In this document: positions 6,834-16,079 of the stretch, piece by piece
Layout of the letters: the number at the start of each line of letters is the position of its first letter
Position numbering within the stretch: position 1 is the stretch's first letter
Source: Labilithrix sp.
Lineage (GTDB): Bacteria > Myxococcota_A > Polyangia > Polyangiales > Polyangiaceae
Assembly (NCBI GenBank): GCA_019637105.1
Contig: JAHBWF010000041.1
Span: 1-50,803 of the forward strand
Direction: 5' to 3'
Length of the DNA: 50,803 nucleotides
Translations under genes and position numbers: made by a program
The notes under the pieces: generated by a model
What the model was told of the DNA's origin: nothing
Database searches by the model: none
The model's input: only the letters and a program-made list of their open reading frames with translations

Positions 6834-7583
6834 TCACTCCACGCGCTGCGGCTCGCCCTCGGGCAGGAGCGCGATGAAGGCGTCGCGCGCCGCGTCGACG
6901 CGCCGTGGATCGCGGCCGTCGAACGTGAGCTTCGTCTTGTACGTCGGATCCTGCCACTTCGGGTAGGAGCCCACGCCGACGTCCGGGAAACGCTCGACGA
7001 TCTGATCGAGCAGCGACTTGAGATCGCCCTCATCCATCTTCGTGAACACCGCGCGTGACACGAAGCCGACGCCGCCGGCCAGGCGATCGACGACGACGGC
7101 GAGCTTCATCCGGAAGATCTCGGGGACGCCGGGCAGGAGCCACGTGTTGCCGAGGCGGATCGTCGGCCAGCGGACGCTCTCGTGCGACTCGAGGCTCGCG
7201 CCCTCGGGGACGAGCGCCATCTGGAGGTGCCCGTCGGTGCAGCGCTCCTTGTAGTGCTCGCGCAGCATCGCCGCGAGCGTCGGATCCTCGACGACCTTCG
7301 CCCCGAAGGCGCGCGCGACCGCGTGGACCGTCACGTCGTCGTGCGTCGGCCCGACGCCGCCGGAGGTGAACACCCAGTCGTGCGCCGCGGAGAGCTCCTT
7401 CACCTCGCGCGCGATCACGTCGACGTCGTCGAGCACCATCACGACGCGCCGGAGCTCGATCCCGAGCGCGCGGAGGGCGCGGGCGAGGACGTGGACGTTC
7501 GCGTCCTCGATCTTGCCGCTCAAGAGCTCGTTGCCGATCACCAACGCGGCGGCGGTCTTGGGAGGAGGCAGCGAGCCGGACAC
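6834..7583 (-). CDS. CinA-type molybdopterin-binding (MoaB/Mog fold) protein
   Basis: A 249-residue protein with the Mog/CinA N-terminal domain: the start AAALVIGNELLSGKIEDAN, the signature SGGVGPTHDD and the later LPGVPEIFRMK loop. The C-terminal half is a partly conserved extension seen in stand-alone CinA-N proteins; the deamidase (CinA-C) domain is absent. Members are linked to molybdopterin binding or ADP-ribose/nucleotide pyrophosphatase activity, so the exact reaction is open. The GTG start (7581-7583) is 6 nt after a TAGACT box, consistent with a leaderless mRNA. Confidence 0.85.
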   Translation of the reverse strand: MSGSLPPPKTAAALVIGNELLSGKIEDANVHVLARALRALGIELRRVVMVLDDVDVIAREVKELSAAHDWVFTSGGVGPTHDDVTVHAVARAFGAKVVEDPTLAAMLREHYKERCTDGHLQMALVPEGASLESHESVRWPTIRLGNTWLLPGVPEIFRMKLAVVVDRLAGGVGFVSRAVFTKMDEGDLKSLLDQIVERFPDVGVGSYPKWQDPTYKTKLTFDGRDPRRVDAARDAFIALLPEGEPQRVE

Positions 7584-7589
7584 GTCATG

Positions 7590-7595
7590 AGTCTA
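7590..7595 (-). promoter_or_regulatory. -10 box placed for a leaderless start (cinA-like gene)
   Basis: On the minus strand TAGACT is followed by 6 nt and then the GTG start at 7583. There is no Shine-Dalgarno. Confidence 0.5.
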
Positions 7596-7744
7596 CACGC
7601 CGAGGCGATCACCGTCGCCTGCTGGCGCGATCTCCTCCGTCGCGAGCCCGAAGCGCCCCGTCGGACGAGCCGGCGGGGCCTCGAGCCTGCTCGAGCCTAC
7701 GAGGCGAGCCTACGAGGAAAGAGCCTTCGTCTCCGCGCCTCTGT

Positions 7745-7750
7745 TACACT
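7745..7750 (+). promoter_or_regulatory. -10 box of the chemosensory operon, leaderless geometry
   Basis: TACACT is followed by 7 nt and the GTG at 7758. No Shine-Dalgarno precedes this first gene, in contrast to cheA and cheW further down the operon. Confidence 0.5.
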
Positions 7751-7757
7751 GGGCGCC

Positions 7758-8243
7758 GTGGTGCGTCGTATCCTCGTCGTCGAAGACTCCGCGTCGACGC
7801 GCTCGCTGGTCCGGGCGATCCTGGAGGACCCGACGTTCGCGCAGGCGGTCGGCCCCGTCGAGGTGACGGAGGCGCAGAGCGGCTTCGACGCCATGCGCCT
7901 CCTGCCGCGCGCTCGCTACGACCTCATCGTCACCGACATCAACATGCCGGACGTGAACGGGCTCGAGCTGATCCACTTCATCCGGCGCTCGGAGCAGTAT
8001 CGGTCGACGCCGCTCGTCATCATCTCGACGCAGGCGACCGAGCGCGACGTCGAGCGCGGCCGGAAGCTCGGCGCGAACGCGTACGTCCCGAAGCCGTTCA
8101 CCCCCGAGTCGCTGCGCGCCGCCTGCGAGGCGCTGCTCTCGAGCGGCTCGGACGGCGGACGCGCGAAGGCCGAGCCCTCGAGCGCGTCGCCCGCCGCCTC
8201 GGTGAAGGTCCGGTCCGCCCCGCCGAGCGGCTCCGGGAGGTAG
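7758..8243 (+). CDS. CheY-like response regulator
   Basis: A 161-residue single receiver domain (about 1-130) plus a Ser/Ala/Pro-rich tail and no output domain. The acidic pocket (Glu9, Asp10), phosphorylation site Asp60 (LIVTDINMPD), Ser/Thr at 90-91 (IISTQA) and Lys112 (YVPKPF) are all present. It is the first gene of the chemosensory operon, and cheA begins 2 nt after its stop. It is the probable phosphate acceptor of CheA. Confidence 0.9.
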   Translation: MVRRILVVEDSASTRSLVRAILEDPTFAQAVGPVEVTEAQSGFDAMRLLPRARYDLIVTDINMPDVNGLELIHFIRRSEQYRSTPLVIISTQATERDVERGRKLGANAYVPKPFTPESLRAACEALLSSGSDGGRAKAEPSSASPAASVKVRSAPPSGSGR

Positions 8244-8245
8244 CG

Positions 8246-10783
8246 ATGGCCGAGCACTCGGGCGGTGGTCGAGGCGACAGCGCGGGCGACAAGGCGCGCG
8301 AGGAGTTCTTCTCGGAGGCGCAGGAGATCGTCGACGGCCTGAGCCGCGATCTCCTCGTGCTCGACGAGGTCTGCCGTCGCGGCGGGAGCGACGCCGAGCT
8401 CGTCAACGACGTCTTCCGCGCGGTCCACACGTTGAAGGGCCTCTCCGGGCTCTTCGGCGCGGCCATGATGTCGGGGCTCTCGCACGAGCTCGAGAACCTC
8501 CTCGACGATCTCCGGCTCGGGCGCATCGAGCTCACGCCGCAGGTGCTCGATCTCCTCTTCCAGTCGGTGGAGCTCTACGGGCGGATCCTCGGCGCGGCCA
8601 AGGGCGACGGGCCCGAGCCGGCCGCCGAGGTGAAGGCGCTCCTCGCGGCGCTGGGGCAGGTGGCCCAGCAGAAGGGCGGGGGCGGCGGGAGCGTCGTCGC
8701 GCAGTACGAGCTCGATCCGGGGCTGCTCGGCGTGCTCACCGAGTACGAGGAGCACCGGCTCCGGACGAACCTGCAGGCCGGCCTGTCGCTCTACCGGATG
8801 CGCGTGCAGTTCCAGCTCGCGACGATCGACTCCGCGCTCGACGACCTCAAGGCGAGGACGCGCCCGCACGGCGAGATCATCACGTTCCTCCCGACGGGCG
8901 AGGGCGGCGACGCCGAGAGCGTCGAGCTCGAGATCCTGGTCGCGAGCCGCGAGGGGCTCTCGGTCCTGGGCGAGGCCGTCGCCGGACCGAACCTCACGAT
9001 CGAAGAGGTCCGCCGGCGGGACGCCGCGCCCCCCGCCGCGAAGGAGAGCATCCGGCCGCCGCGTCCTGCGCTGTCGGACATGGCGCCCGCGCCGCTGCCG
9101 TCGTTCGCGCCGCCGCCGGGGTTCGACGTCCCGCAGACGATCGAGACGGACGACTACACCGAGGGCGCGCGCACGTCGCGGCCGCCGCCGCCGATGAGCC
9201 CCACCGGGCTGCCGAGCGTGCAGTCGTTCCCCCCTCCGCCGCCGCCGTCGGCGCCGCCGAACAACGCCGGCGGGCCGCAGGCCCAGCGCGAGCGAGAGCT
9301 GACGCTCCGCAGCGTCACGCAGACCGTCCGCGTCGACATCCGCAAGCTGGATCACCTGATGAACATCGTCGGGGAGCTCGCGATCGTGCGCTCCGCGGTG
9401 TCGCGGCTCACCGAGCGGGTGCGCCTCCACGAGACCCTCGTGAGCGGGCGCGCCGAGGCCGCCGAAGGCGGCTGGTCGCGCGCGGGCGATGCTGGCCCGT
9501 GGCGCGGCTCGGCCGGGCCGCGCGACGGCGAGCTCCGCGAGCTCGTGACGAGCCTGACGCGACTTCACCGCTCGTTCGATCGCCACCTCACGCAGATGCA
9601 GAACGGCATCCTCGAGGTGCGCATGGTCCCGCTGGGCCAGGTGTTCGACAAGCTCGCCCGCATCGTGCGGCAGATCTCTCGCGAGCACGACAAGCAGGTG
9701 AACCTCGTCGTCACGGGCGCGGAGACCGAGATCGACAAGCTCATCGTCGAGGAGCTGAGCGACCCGCTCATGCACATGATCCGCAACGCGATCGATCACG
9801 GCATCGAGGACCGCGACGAGCGCATGCGCGTGCAGAAGCCGGCCGTGGGGACGATCGCCCTCAACGCGTTCCAGAAGGGCAACCACGTCGTCATCGAGGT
9901 CGAGGACGACGGCAAGGGCATGGACCCGCCGGTCATCCTCGCCGCGGCGATGAGGCGCGGGCTCGTGACCGAGGCCGAGGCGCGAGAGATGAGCGCGAAG
10001 GACGTGCTCGCGCTCGTCTTCCAGCCGGGCTTCACGACGCGCGAAGAGGCGACGAGCCTCTCGGGGCGCGGCGTCGGGATGGACATCGTGAAGACGAACA
10101 TCGCCAAGCTGGGCGGCGTCGTCGACATCACGAGCGAGGTCGGCATCGGCACCAAGATGACGATCACGCTGCCGATCACGCTCGCGATCATCAGCGTGCT
10201 GATCGTCGAGGTGGCGGGGCGGACCTTCTGCATGCCGCTCGCGAGCGTCGAGGAGGCGATCGTCTTCGACGACTCGATGGTGAGGACGTTCGAAGGTCGC
10301 GAGGTGATGACGCAGCGCGGGGCGACGCTGCCGATCGCCCGGCTGGCGAAGGTGTTCCAGCTCGAGGGGCACCGCGCCGGCGTGTGGTTCAACGAGGACG
10401 CCAAGACGCCGACCCCGCCGGCGGTGAGCGCGCGCCCGCTCGGCCGGCCGAAGAGCTACGTCGTCATCGCCACGGTCGCCGGCCGGCGCGTCGGGTTCGT
10501 GGTCGACCGGCTCGTCGGCCAGCAGGACATCGTCATCAAGGCGCTCGGCCGCTCGCTCAAGAAGGTCCGCGGCTTCGCCGGAGCGACCGAGCTCGGCGAT
10601 CAGCGCGTGGGGCTCGTGCTCGACGCCGCCGCGCTCATCGCCGAGGTGCTCGCGAACGCCCCGGGCGACTCCGCGCGCCCGGCGCCGGTCGGTGCGAGCG
10701 GCGAGATCGCGGTCGTGCGACGGAGCGACGACGCCGTCGGCGGCGGAGCCGCGGGGACGCCGGCGCGAGGAGGCTTCGCGTGA
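8246..10783 (+). CDS. cheA: Chemotaxis histidine kinase CheA
   Basis: An 845-residue CheA. The Hpt domain is at about 15-125 with phospho-accepting His61 (HTLKGLSG). A long variable P2/linker region with Pro-rich stretches runs to about 350. The dimerisation domain (VDIRKLDHLMNIVGELAIVRSAV) has an inserted Gly/Ala-rich segment, and the ATPase domain shows NAIDHGIEDRDER (N box), VEDDGKGMD (G1) and GRGVGMDIVK (G2). A CheW-like regulatory domain covers about 650-815. A GGAGG lies 4 nt before the ATG. The kinase residues all look intact. Confidence 0.96.
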   Translation: MAEHSGGGRGDSAGDKAREEFFSEAQEIVDGLSRDLLVLDEVCRRGGSDAELVNDVFRAVHTLKGLSGLFGAAMMSGLSHELENLLDDLRLGRIELTPQVLDLLFQSVELYGRILGAAKGDGPEPAAEVKALLAALGQVAQQKGGGGGSVVAQYELDPGLLGVLTEYEEHRLRTNLQAGLSLYRMRVQFQLATIDSALDDLKARTRPHGEIITFLPTGEGGDAESVELEILVASREGLSVLGEAVAGPNLTIEEVRRRDAAPPAAKESIRPPRPALSDMAPAPLPSFAPPPGFDVPQTIETDDYTEGARTSRPPPPMSPTGLPSVQSFPPPPPPSAPPNNAGGPQAQRERELTLRSVTQTVRVDIRKLDHLMNIVGELAIVRSAVSRLTERVRLHETLVSGRAEAAEGGWSRAGDAGPWRGSAGPRDGELRELVTSLTRLHRSFDRHLTQMQNGILEVRMVPLGQVFDKLARIVRQISREHDKQVNLVVTGAETEIDKLIVEELSDPLMHMIRNAIDHGIEDRDERMRVQKPAVGTIALNAFQKGNHVVIEVEDDGKGMDPPVILAAAMRRGLVTEAEAREMSAKDVLALVFQPGFTTREEATSLSGRGVGMDIVKTNIAKLGGVVDITSEVGIGTKMTITLPITLAIISVLIVEVAGRTFCMPLASVEEAIVFDDSMVRTFEGREVMTQRGATLPIARLAKVFQLEGHRAGVWFNEDAKTPTPPAVSARPLGRPKSYVVIATVAGRRVGFVVDRLVGQQDIVIKALGRSLKKVRGFAGATELGDQRVGLVLDAAALIAEVLANAPGDSARPAPVGASGEIAVVRRSDDAVGGGAAGTPARGGFA

Positions 10784-11265
10784 AGGGGCTCGCCCGGAGG
10801 ATCGAGGGCCGATCCGCGCTGCAGCGCGCCGACGAGATCGGCAACCGCGCCGAGTACCTCGCGTTCATGCTCGGCAACGAGGCGTACGCGATCGAGATCG
10901 GCAACATCGTCGAGATCCTGAAGCCGCTGCCGATCACGGAGATCCCGCGCGCCGATCCCGACGTCGTCGGGGTGATGAGCGTGCGCGGCCGTCTCGTCGC
11001 GGTCCTCGATCTGAAGCGTCGCTTTCGCCTCGCGCGCACGTTCACGATGGACCGCAAGAGCCGCATCCTCCTCGTCAACGCGGTCGAGGAGGAGATCGGC
11101 CTGCTCGTCGACGAGGTCCTCCAGGTCTATCGCCTGTCGGAGGCGGAGATCGAGCCGCCCACGGTGCTCGGCACCGAGCAGCCGCTCCACGTCGTCGGCA
11201 TAGGGCGCCCTCAGGCCGGCGCCGTGCTGATGCTCCTCGACCTCGCGCCGCTCTTCGAGGAGTAA
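10780..11265 (+). CDS. cheW: CheW-like coupling protein 1
   Basis: A 161-residue CheW domain (EYLAFMLGNEAYAIEIGNIVEILKPLPITEIPRA, VRGRLVAVLDLKRRF, GLLVDEVLQVYRL). It would couple CheA to receptors. The GTG start overlaps the cheA stop by 4 bases (GTGA), with AGGAGG about 7 nt upstream. A second cheW follows 2 nt after its stop. Confidence 0.92.
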   Translation: MKGLARRIEGRSALQRADEIGNRAEYLAFMLGNEAYAIEIGNIVEILKPLPITEIPRADPDVVGVMSVRGRLVAVLDLKRRFRLARTFTMDRKSRILLVNAVEEEIGLLVDEVLQVYRLSEAEIEPPTVLGTEQPLHVVGIGRPQAGAVLMLLDLAPLFEE

Positions 11266-11267
11266 CG

Positions 11268-11810
11268 ATGGCACGTCACCGGCACGATCCCTCGAAAGAC
11301 CTCGTCGGCTTCCTCGTCGGCGAGGTCATGTACGCGGTGCGGATCGAGGTCGTGCGCGAGATCGTGAACCCGCTCGCCGTCGTCGACGTGCCGCGCGCGC
11401 CCGTGACGGTGAAGGGCGTCGCCGACTACCGCGGCGAGGTCGTCCCGGTCATCGATCTGCGCGAGCGGTTCGGGCTCCCGGCGATCCCGCGCTCGCGCAA
11501 GACGAAATGGATCGTGCTCGACGTGGGGCCCGCGGGCAGCGGGCGGCGCTCGACGGGCGCGGGGGCGGTCGCCGGAGCGCGCTACGCCGCGCTCGTCGTC
11601 GACGCCGTCACGGAGGTCTTCGGCCTCGCCGGCGGCGAGCTGCGCCCCGCGCCGCCGCTCGGCGCGGGCGACGACACGCGCGGGATCGAGGGCGTGACCA
11701 CACTGGGCTCGCGCCTCGTCTTCGTCCTGTCCGCGCCTGCGTTCGGTCCGGTGACGCAGGCGGCGCTCGCGGGCAGCGCCGCGAGCGTGGCCCCGGCGGA
11801 GGCGACGTGA
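11268..11810 (+). CDS. CheW-like coupling protein 2
   Basis: A 180-residue second CheW domain (LVGFLVGEVMYAVRIEVVREIVNPLAVVDVPRAP, YRGEVVPVIDLRERFGLP, ALVVDAVTEVFGL). It differs from the first by a Gly/Ala/Ser insertion near residues 85-105 and an Ala-rich tail. Two different CheWs in one operon may serve different receptors or build different arrays. The ATG is 2 nt after the cheW1 stop; the next gene overlaps by 4 bases. Confidence 0.9.
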   Translation: MARHRHDPSKDLVGFLVGEVMYAVRIEVVREIVNPLAVVDVPRAPVTVKGVADYRGEVVPVIDLRERFGLPAIPRSRKTKWIVLDVGPAGSGRRSTGAGAVAGARYAALVVDAVTEVFGLAGGELRPAPPLGAGDDTRGIEGVTTLGSRLVFVLSAPAFGPVTQAALAGSAASVAPAEAT

Positions 11811-13906
11811 CCGAGCGGACGGCGGCGCGCGTCCGCGCGGGCCTCGAGGACCCGGAGCCCGAGGTCCGCCGGCGCGCCGCGCAGGAGATCCCCGCGCTGC
11901 CCGCGCCCGAGTCGTGCGAGCTGCTCCTCTCCGCGCTCGGCGACGACGACTGGCGCGTCCGCAAGGAGGCGGCGGCCGTCGCGACGCGCGTCGAGCCGCG
12001 CACGGCCGTGGTCTTCGCGGTGGCGCGCGCGCTCGCCGAGCACGAGAACGTCGGCCTCCGCAACGCGGCGGTCGAGGCGCTGATCCTCATCGGCCCGGAC
12101 GCCGTGCCCGGGGCGATCGACGCGCTCGGGCGGCTCGACGCGGACGGCCGCAAGCTCGCGGTCGAGGTCCTCGCGGGAGCGCCGACGCTCGCGGGCATCA
12201 AGACGCTCGTCCGCGCGACGAAGGACGCCGACGTGAACGTCGTGATCGCCGCGCTCGAGGGCCTCGGCAAGGCGGATCTCGCCGGCGAGGAGGCGCGCGA
12301 GCTCGCCATCGCGACGCTCACCGCGCTCCTCGGCGGCGAGCAGGAAACGACCGCGCCGGCCGCGCCGGCCGCAGCGGCCGCGCCGCACGCCGCCCAGGTG
12401 CGCGGCGCGACGCTCGACGCGCTCCGGGCGCTCGACGCGCCCGTCCCCTGGGCGAGCCTCGAGCCGCTTTTCGGGGACGCGCTCCTCCGGCGAAACGCGA
12501 TCGCCGCCGCGGCCGGGAGCGGCGCGCCGCGCGCGCTCCTGATGCTGGCGCAGGCCGTCGCCGATCCGAGCCCGACGCTCGCGCGCGAGGCGACGACGTC
12601 GCTCGGGCGATCGCTCGAGGAGGTGTGGGGCGACGAGGAGCTCGCCGAGATCGCGGCGCGGACGCTGCGCGCTTCGCCCGCGGCGCACGCGCGGCTCCGC
12701 GCGCTCGCGAGGCAGGCGCGGGACCCCGCGCGGGGCGCGGCGCTCCTCGCGCTCGGCCTGGTGCGCGATCCCGACGACGTCTCGCTCATCGCCGAGGCGC
12801 TGCAGTCGGACGACGTCGCCGAGCGCGCGGAGGCCGCGCTCCACCTCTTCGGCGACCAAGCCGTCGAGCCGCTGCTCGCCGCGGGCCGCAGCGCGGCGCC
12901 GTCGCTTCGCGGGGCGACGATCTCGATGCTCCCGGATCTCGCGTCGTCGGAGGCCGAGCCCCTCGCCGCCGTGCGCGACGCGCTGGGCGACACCTCGCCC
13001 GAGGTCGTCGCGCCGGCGTTGAAGAGCCTCGCGATCGTCGGCGTCGGCGCCGACCTCGCCAGCGTCGCGCGCCACGCCCGGAGCGCCGACGCCAAGGTCG
13101 CGTCGGCCGCCCACGGCGCGCTGCTCGCGATCGCCGGACGCCACGTCGGCCCCGCGCGCGAGATGCTCCAGGGGATCGATCCGCGCGGCGACGACGCGCT
13201 CTGGGCGGTGATCGTCGTCGGGGCGCTCGCGCGCGCCGGCGCCGAGGCGCCGTCCGACGCGGCGTTCCTCGCGAGCGCGCTCACGCATCGCGAGGCCGCC
13301 GTCCGCCGCGCGACGATCGACGCGCTCGCCGTGGTCGGCGGAGAAGAGGCCGCGCAGGCGGTCACCGTCTCGCTCGCCGACGAGGAGGCCGTCGTCGCCC
13401 TCGCCGCGATCCGGGCGCTCGGGCACCTCGGCCACGCGGAGGAGCTCGCCTCGCTCGCGGCGACGACGCGCGACCCGATGCGGCTCGGCGCGGTGCTCCG
13501 CGCGCTCCGGGAAGCGGATCCCGAGCGCGCCTTCGCGGCCGCGCGCCCGCTCGTCCGCTCGCGCGATCCGTCGATCGCGGCGGCGGCGATCGACGTCGTC
13601 GGCGACGTCGCCCTCGACGGCCACGTCGAGGCGCTGCTGAGCGCGACGGACCACCCGGATCACGAGGTCGTGAAGCTCGCGCTCGGTGAGCTCGCGAAGC
13701 TCGGCGACGAGCGCGCGCTCGCCGCGCTCGCCTCCGCCGTCGAGCACGCCGCCGAGTCCGTGCGGCGGTGCGCGGCGGAGCTGCTCGGGCAGTTCGGCGC
13801 CGACGGCGAGAGCGTCCTCCGCGCGCGGCTGGACCGCGAGCGGAGCGCCGACGTTCGGCGATCCATCATGCAGGCCCTCGCGGTGCGCTCTACCGGCGCG
13901 GGGTGA
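11807..13906 (+). CDS. HEAT-repeat protein of the chemosensory operon
   Basis: A 699-residue protein made of some 18-20 helical HEAT/PBS-lyase-type repeats from end to end (for example DPEPEVRRRAAQEIPAL, GDDDWRVRKEAAAVA, THREAAVRRATIDALAVVG). No catalytic motif, signal or membrane helix is seen. The GTG start overlaps the cheW2 stop (GTGA) and its own stop overlaps the cheR start in the same way, so it is firmly part of the operon. From memory, the Myxococcus Che7 system also contains a HEAT-repeat protein, Cpc7. A scaffold or receptor/response-regulator-binding role is likely but unproven. Confidence 0.88.
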   Translation: MTERTAARVRAGLEDPEPEVRRRAAQEIPALPAPESCELLLSALGDDDWRVRKEAAAVATRVEPRTAVVFAVARALAEHENVGLRNAAVEALILIGPDAVPGAIDALGRLDADGRKLAVEVLAGAPTLAGIKTLVRATKDADVNVVIAALEGLGKADLAGEEARELAIATLTALLGGEQETTAPAAPAAAAAPHAAQVRGATLDALRALDAPVPWASLEPLFGDALLRRNAIAAAAGSGAPRALLMLAQAVADPSPTLAREATTSLGRSLEEVWGDEELAEIAARTLRASPAAHARLRALARQARDPARGAALLALGLVRDPDDVSLIAEALQSDDVAERAEAALHLFGDQAVEPLLAAGRSAAPSLRGATISMLPDLASSEAEPLAAVRDALGDTSPEVVAPALKSLAIVGVGADLASVARHARSADAKVASAAHGALLAIAGRHVGPAREMLQGIDPRGDDALWAVIVVGALARAGAEAPSDAAFLASALTHREAAVRRATIDALAVVGGEEAAQAVTVSLADEEAVVALAAIRALGHLGHAEELASLAATTRDPMRLGAVLRALREADPERAFAAARPLVRSRDPSIAAAAIDVVGDVALDGHVEALLSATDHPDHEVVKLALGELAKLGDERALAALASAVEHAAESVRRCAAELLGQFGADGESVLRARLDRERSADVRRSIMQALAVRSTGAG

Positions 13907-14835
13907 AGGTGAAGAAGCCGCTCTTCGGAGGACGTCGTGGGCCCGGGGAGCCCCAGCTCCGCGCCGAGGAGTACCGCCTCCTCCGCGACCTCGTCAGCGA
14001 GCGGCTCGGGATCTGGTTCGGGCCCGAGGCGCGCTCGTCGCTCGAGCGGCGGCTGCGCGAGCGCCTCGACGTGCGCGGCCTCACGTCGTTCGCCGACTAC
14101 TACCAGCTCCTCAAGTACAGCCCGGCCGCGGGCGAGGAGTGGGACGAGGCGGGCGACCTCTTGACGACGCACGAGACCTATTTCTTCCGCGAGGACTACC
14201 AGCTCCGCGCGTTCCAGCAGGAGCTCCTGCCGATGCTCGCCGCCAAGCCGCGCCGGCGCATCCAGGTGTGGAGCGCCGGCTGCTCGACCGGCGAGGAGGC
14301 GTACACGATCGCCATGCTCATCCTCGAGTCGGGCCTCTTCGAGCCGACGGACGGGTGGGAGCTCCGCGTCTACGGGTCCGACCTCTCGAAGAAGTGCATC
14401 GCGGCGGCGCGCCGCGGCGTCTACGGTCCAGCTTCCTTCCGCGCGACCACCGACGAGGCGCGCGCGAGGTGGTTCGTCCCGCACGGCCGCGAGGCGCCCG
14501 GCCCCGCGGGCGATCCGGCGCCCCCGAGGTTCTACGGCGTCGCGCCGGCCGCGCGCTCGCTCTGCCACTTCACGCAGATGAACCTCCTCGACGAGGAGCG
14601 CACGCAGCTCGTCGGCCGATGCGACGTCATTTTTTGCAGGAACGTCGTCCTCTATTTCGACGCCGCCGCGCGGCGGCGCGTGATCGAGACGTTCTACGAA
14701 CGACTCGTCCCCGGCGGCGTACTCTTGCTCGGCCACGCCGAGTCGCTGTTGAATGTCTCGACGGCGTTCGAGCTGCTACATTTGAAAGAAGACCTGGTGT
14801 ACCGAAAACCGTTGATCGCGAGCGCCGTGAAATGA
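13903..14835 (+). CDS. cheR: Chemoreceptor methyltransferase CheR
   Basis: A 310-residue SAM-dependent glutamate methyltransferase. The N-terminal helical domain includes ERLGIWFGPEARSSLERRLRERL; the catalytic domain shows TTHETYFFRE, the SAM-binding VWSAGCSTGEEAYTIAM, the IFCRNVVLYFD motif and LLLGHAESL. The start is the GTG at 13903 in the GTGA overlap with the HEAT gene; a second GTG two codons later is possible. No TPR tail is present. It would methylate a receptor encoded elsewhere. Confidence 0.94.
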   Translation: MKVKKPLFGGRRGPGEPQLRAEEYRLLRDLVSERLGIWFGPEARSSLERRLRERLDVRGLTSFADYYQLLKYSPAAGEEWDEAGDLLTTHETYFFREDYQLRAFQQELLPMLAAKPRRRIQVWSAGCSTGEEAYTIAMLILESGLFEPTDGWELRVYGSDLSKKCIAAARRGVYGPASFRATTDEARARWFVPHGREAPGPAGDPAPPRFYGVAPAARSLCHFTQMNLLDEERTQLVGRCDVIFCRNVVLYFDAAARRRVIETFYERLVPGGVLLLGHAESLLNVSTAFELLHLKEDLVYRKPLIASAVK

Positions 14836-15914
14836 GTCGAGGCCCGATCCGGCTCCTCATCGTGGACGACTCTGCGTACAACCGGCGGAACATCGCCGAG
14901 GTCTTCGCGGGCTACCCCGAGGTCGAGGTCGTCGGAAAGGCGGCCGACGGCGAGGAGGCGCTGCGGTTGGCGACGCTCCTGAAGCCCGACGTCATCACGC
15001 TGGACCTCGAGATGCCGCGGATGGACGGCTTCACGTTCCTGCGCATCCTGATGTCACGGCAGCCGACGCCGGTCATCGTCGTCTCCAGCTACTCGCAGAA
15101 GGAGAACGTCTTCAAGGCGCTCGAGCTCGGCGTGCTCGACTTCGTGGCGAAGCCGACGGCGCAGATCGCGCCGGACGCCACCGACCTCCGCGATCAGATC
15201 CGCGAGAAGGTGCTCCTGGTGCGCCAGCTCCGGGCGAGCTTCCCGGGCGCGCCCGTCTCGCGGCGTCCGCAGAGCTCCGCCGGCTACGATCGCGGCAGCT
15301 TCGCCGAGTCGGCGGGGATGCGCGCCGCGACGGCGTACGTCCCGCCGAAGCTCGTCGTCGCGATCGCGAGCTCGACCGGCGGCCCGAGCGCCCTGCTCGA
15401 GATCTTCGGCAAGATCCCCGCGACGACCACCGCGGGCTTCGTCGTCGCGCAGCACATGCCCGACAAGTTCACCCGCACGTTCGCCGAGCGGCTCGACCGT
15501 AAGGGCGCCGTCCGCACGAGCGAGGGGCAGGACGGCGATCGGCTCGGCAAGTGCACGGGCTTCGTCTGCCCCGGGCGCCACTGCATGGAGGTCGTCCAGA
15601 ACGGCGTCGAGCTCAAGATCACCGTCGGGGCGCCGAGGCCCGAGGACCGCTACGTGCCGAGCGCCGATCGGCTCTTGAAGAGCGTCGCGCAGGCCGCGGG
15701 GCCTCGCGCGATCGGCGTTATCCTCACCGGTATGGGGGACGACGGCGTCGAGGGCGCGCGCGCCATCCGCGACGCCGGCGGCATCGTCGTCGCGGAGGCG
15801 CAGGAGACCGCGGTGGTCTACGGGATGCCCGGCGCCGCGGTGCGCGAGGGGATCCCGCAGAAGGTGCTGCCGCTCCCGCAGATCGCCGAGTACCTCGCGT
15901 CGCTCGGCGGCTGA
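14832..15914 (+). CDS. cheB: Chemoreceptor methylesterase CheB
   Basis: A 360-residue protein with an N-terminal receiver (Asp12/13, phospho-acceptor Asp58 in ITLDLEMPRMDG, Lys108 in FVAKPT) and a C-terminal methylesterase/deamidase domain. The catalytic triad is intact: Ser181 (ASSTGG), His208 (AQHMP) and Asp304 (TGMGDDG). The ATG overlaps the cheR stop (ATGA). Last gene of the operon; a GC hairpin follows the stop directly. Confidence 0.95.
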   Translation: MSRGPIRLLIVDDSAYNRRNIAEVFAGYPEVEVVGKAADGEEALRLATLLKPDVITLDLEMPRMDGFTFLRILMSRQPTPVIVVSSYSQKENVFKALELGVLDFVAKPTAQIAPDATDLRDQIREKVLLVRQLRASFPGAPVSRRPQSSAGYDRGSFAESAGMRAATAYVPPKLVVAIASSTGGPSALLEIFGKIPATTTAGFVVAQHMPDKFTRTFAERLDRKGAVRTSEGQDGDRLGKCTGFVCPGRHCMEVVQNGVELKITVGAPRPEDRYVPSADRLLKSVAQAAGPRAIGVILTGMGDDGVEGARAIRDAGGIVVAEAQETAVVYGMPGAAVREGIPQKVLPLPQIAEYLASLGG

Positions 15915-15944
15915 GCGGCGCGCCCGCTCGAGCCCGAGCGCCGC
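15915..15944 (+). terminator. Hairpin at the end of the chemosensory operon
   Basis: gcggcgc (15915-15921) pairs with gcgccgc (15938-15944), starting on the base after the cheB stop. There is no T-run. The remaining bases to 16067 show no gene. Confidence 0.4.
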
Positions 15945-16067
15945 GCGGGTGGCTGCCGCTCACCTCGTCGTCGCGGCGGCGGGCGCGGCCGAGGTCGACC
16001 GCGGCGCGCGCGCGATCGGCCACGCTTCGTCCGGAGCGCGCGACGCCGGCGGGGCGCGGAGGTGTGC

Positions 16068-16073
16068 TACCGT
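16068..16073 (+). promoter_or_regulatory. -10 box placed for a leaderless start (pmbA)
   Basis: TACCGT, 6 nt, then ATG at 16080. Confidence 0.45.
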
Positions 16074-16079
16074 GGAGCA

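Noticed and set aside
9154-9345. Gly-rich ORF antisense to the cheA linker
   Set aside because: It is a shadow of the Pro-rich codons of the cheA linker.
7916-10372. An 818-codon frame antisense to cheA
   Set aside because: Composition is His/Asp/Arg/Leu-rich typical of an antisense shadow of a GC-rich gene; no family match, and cheA is certain.
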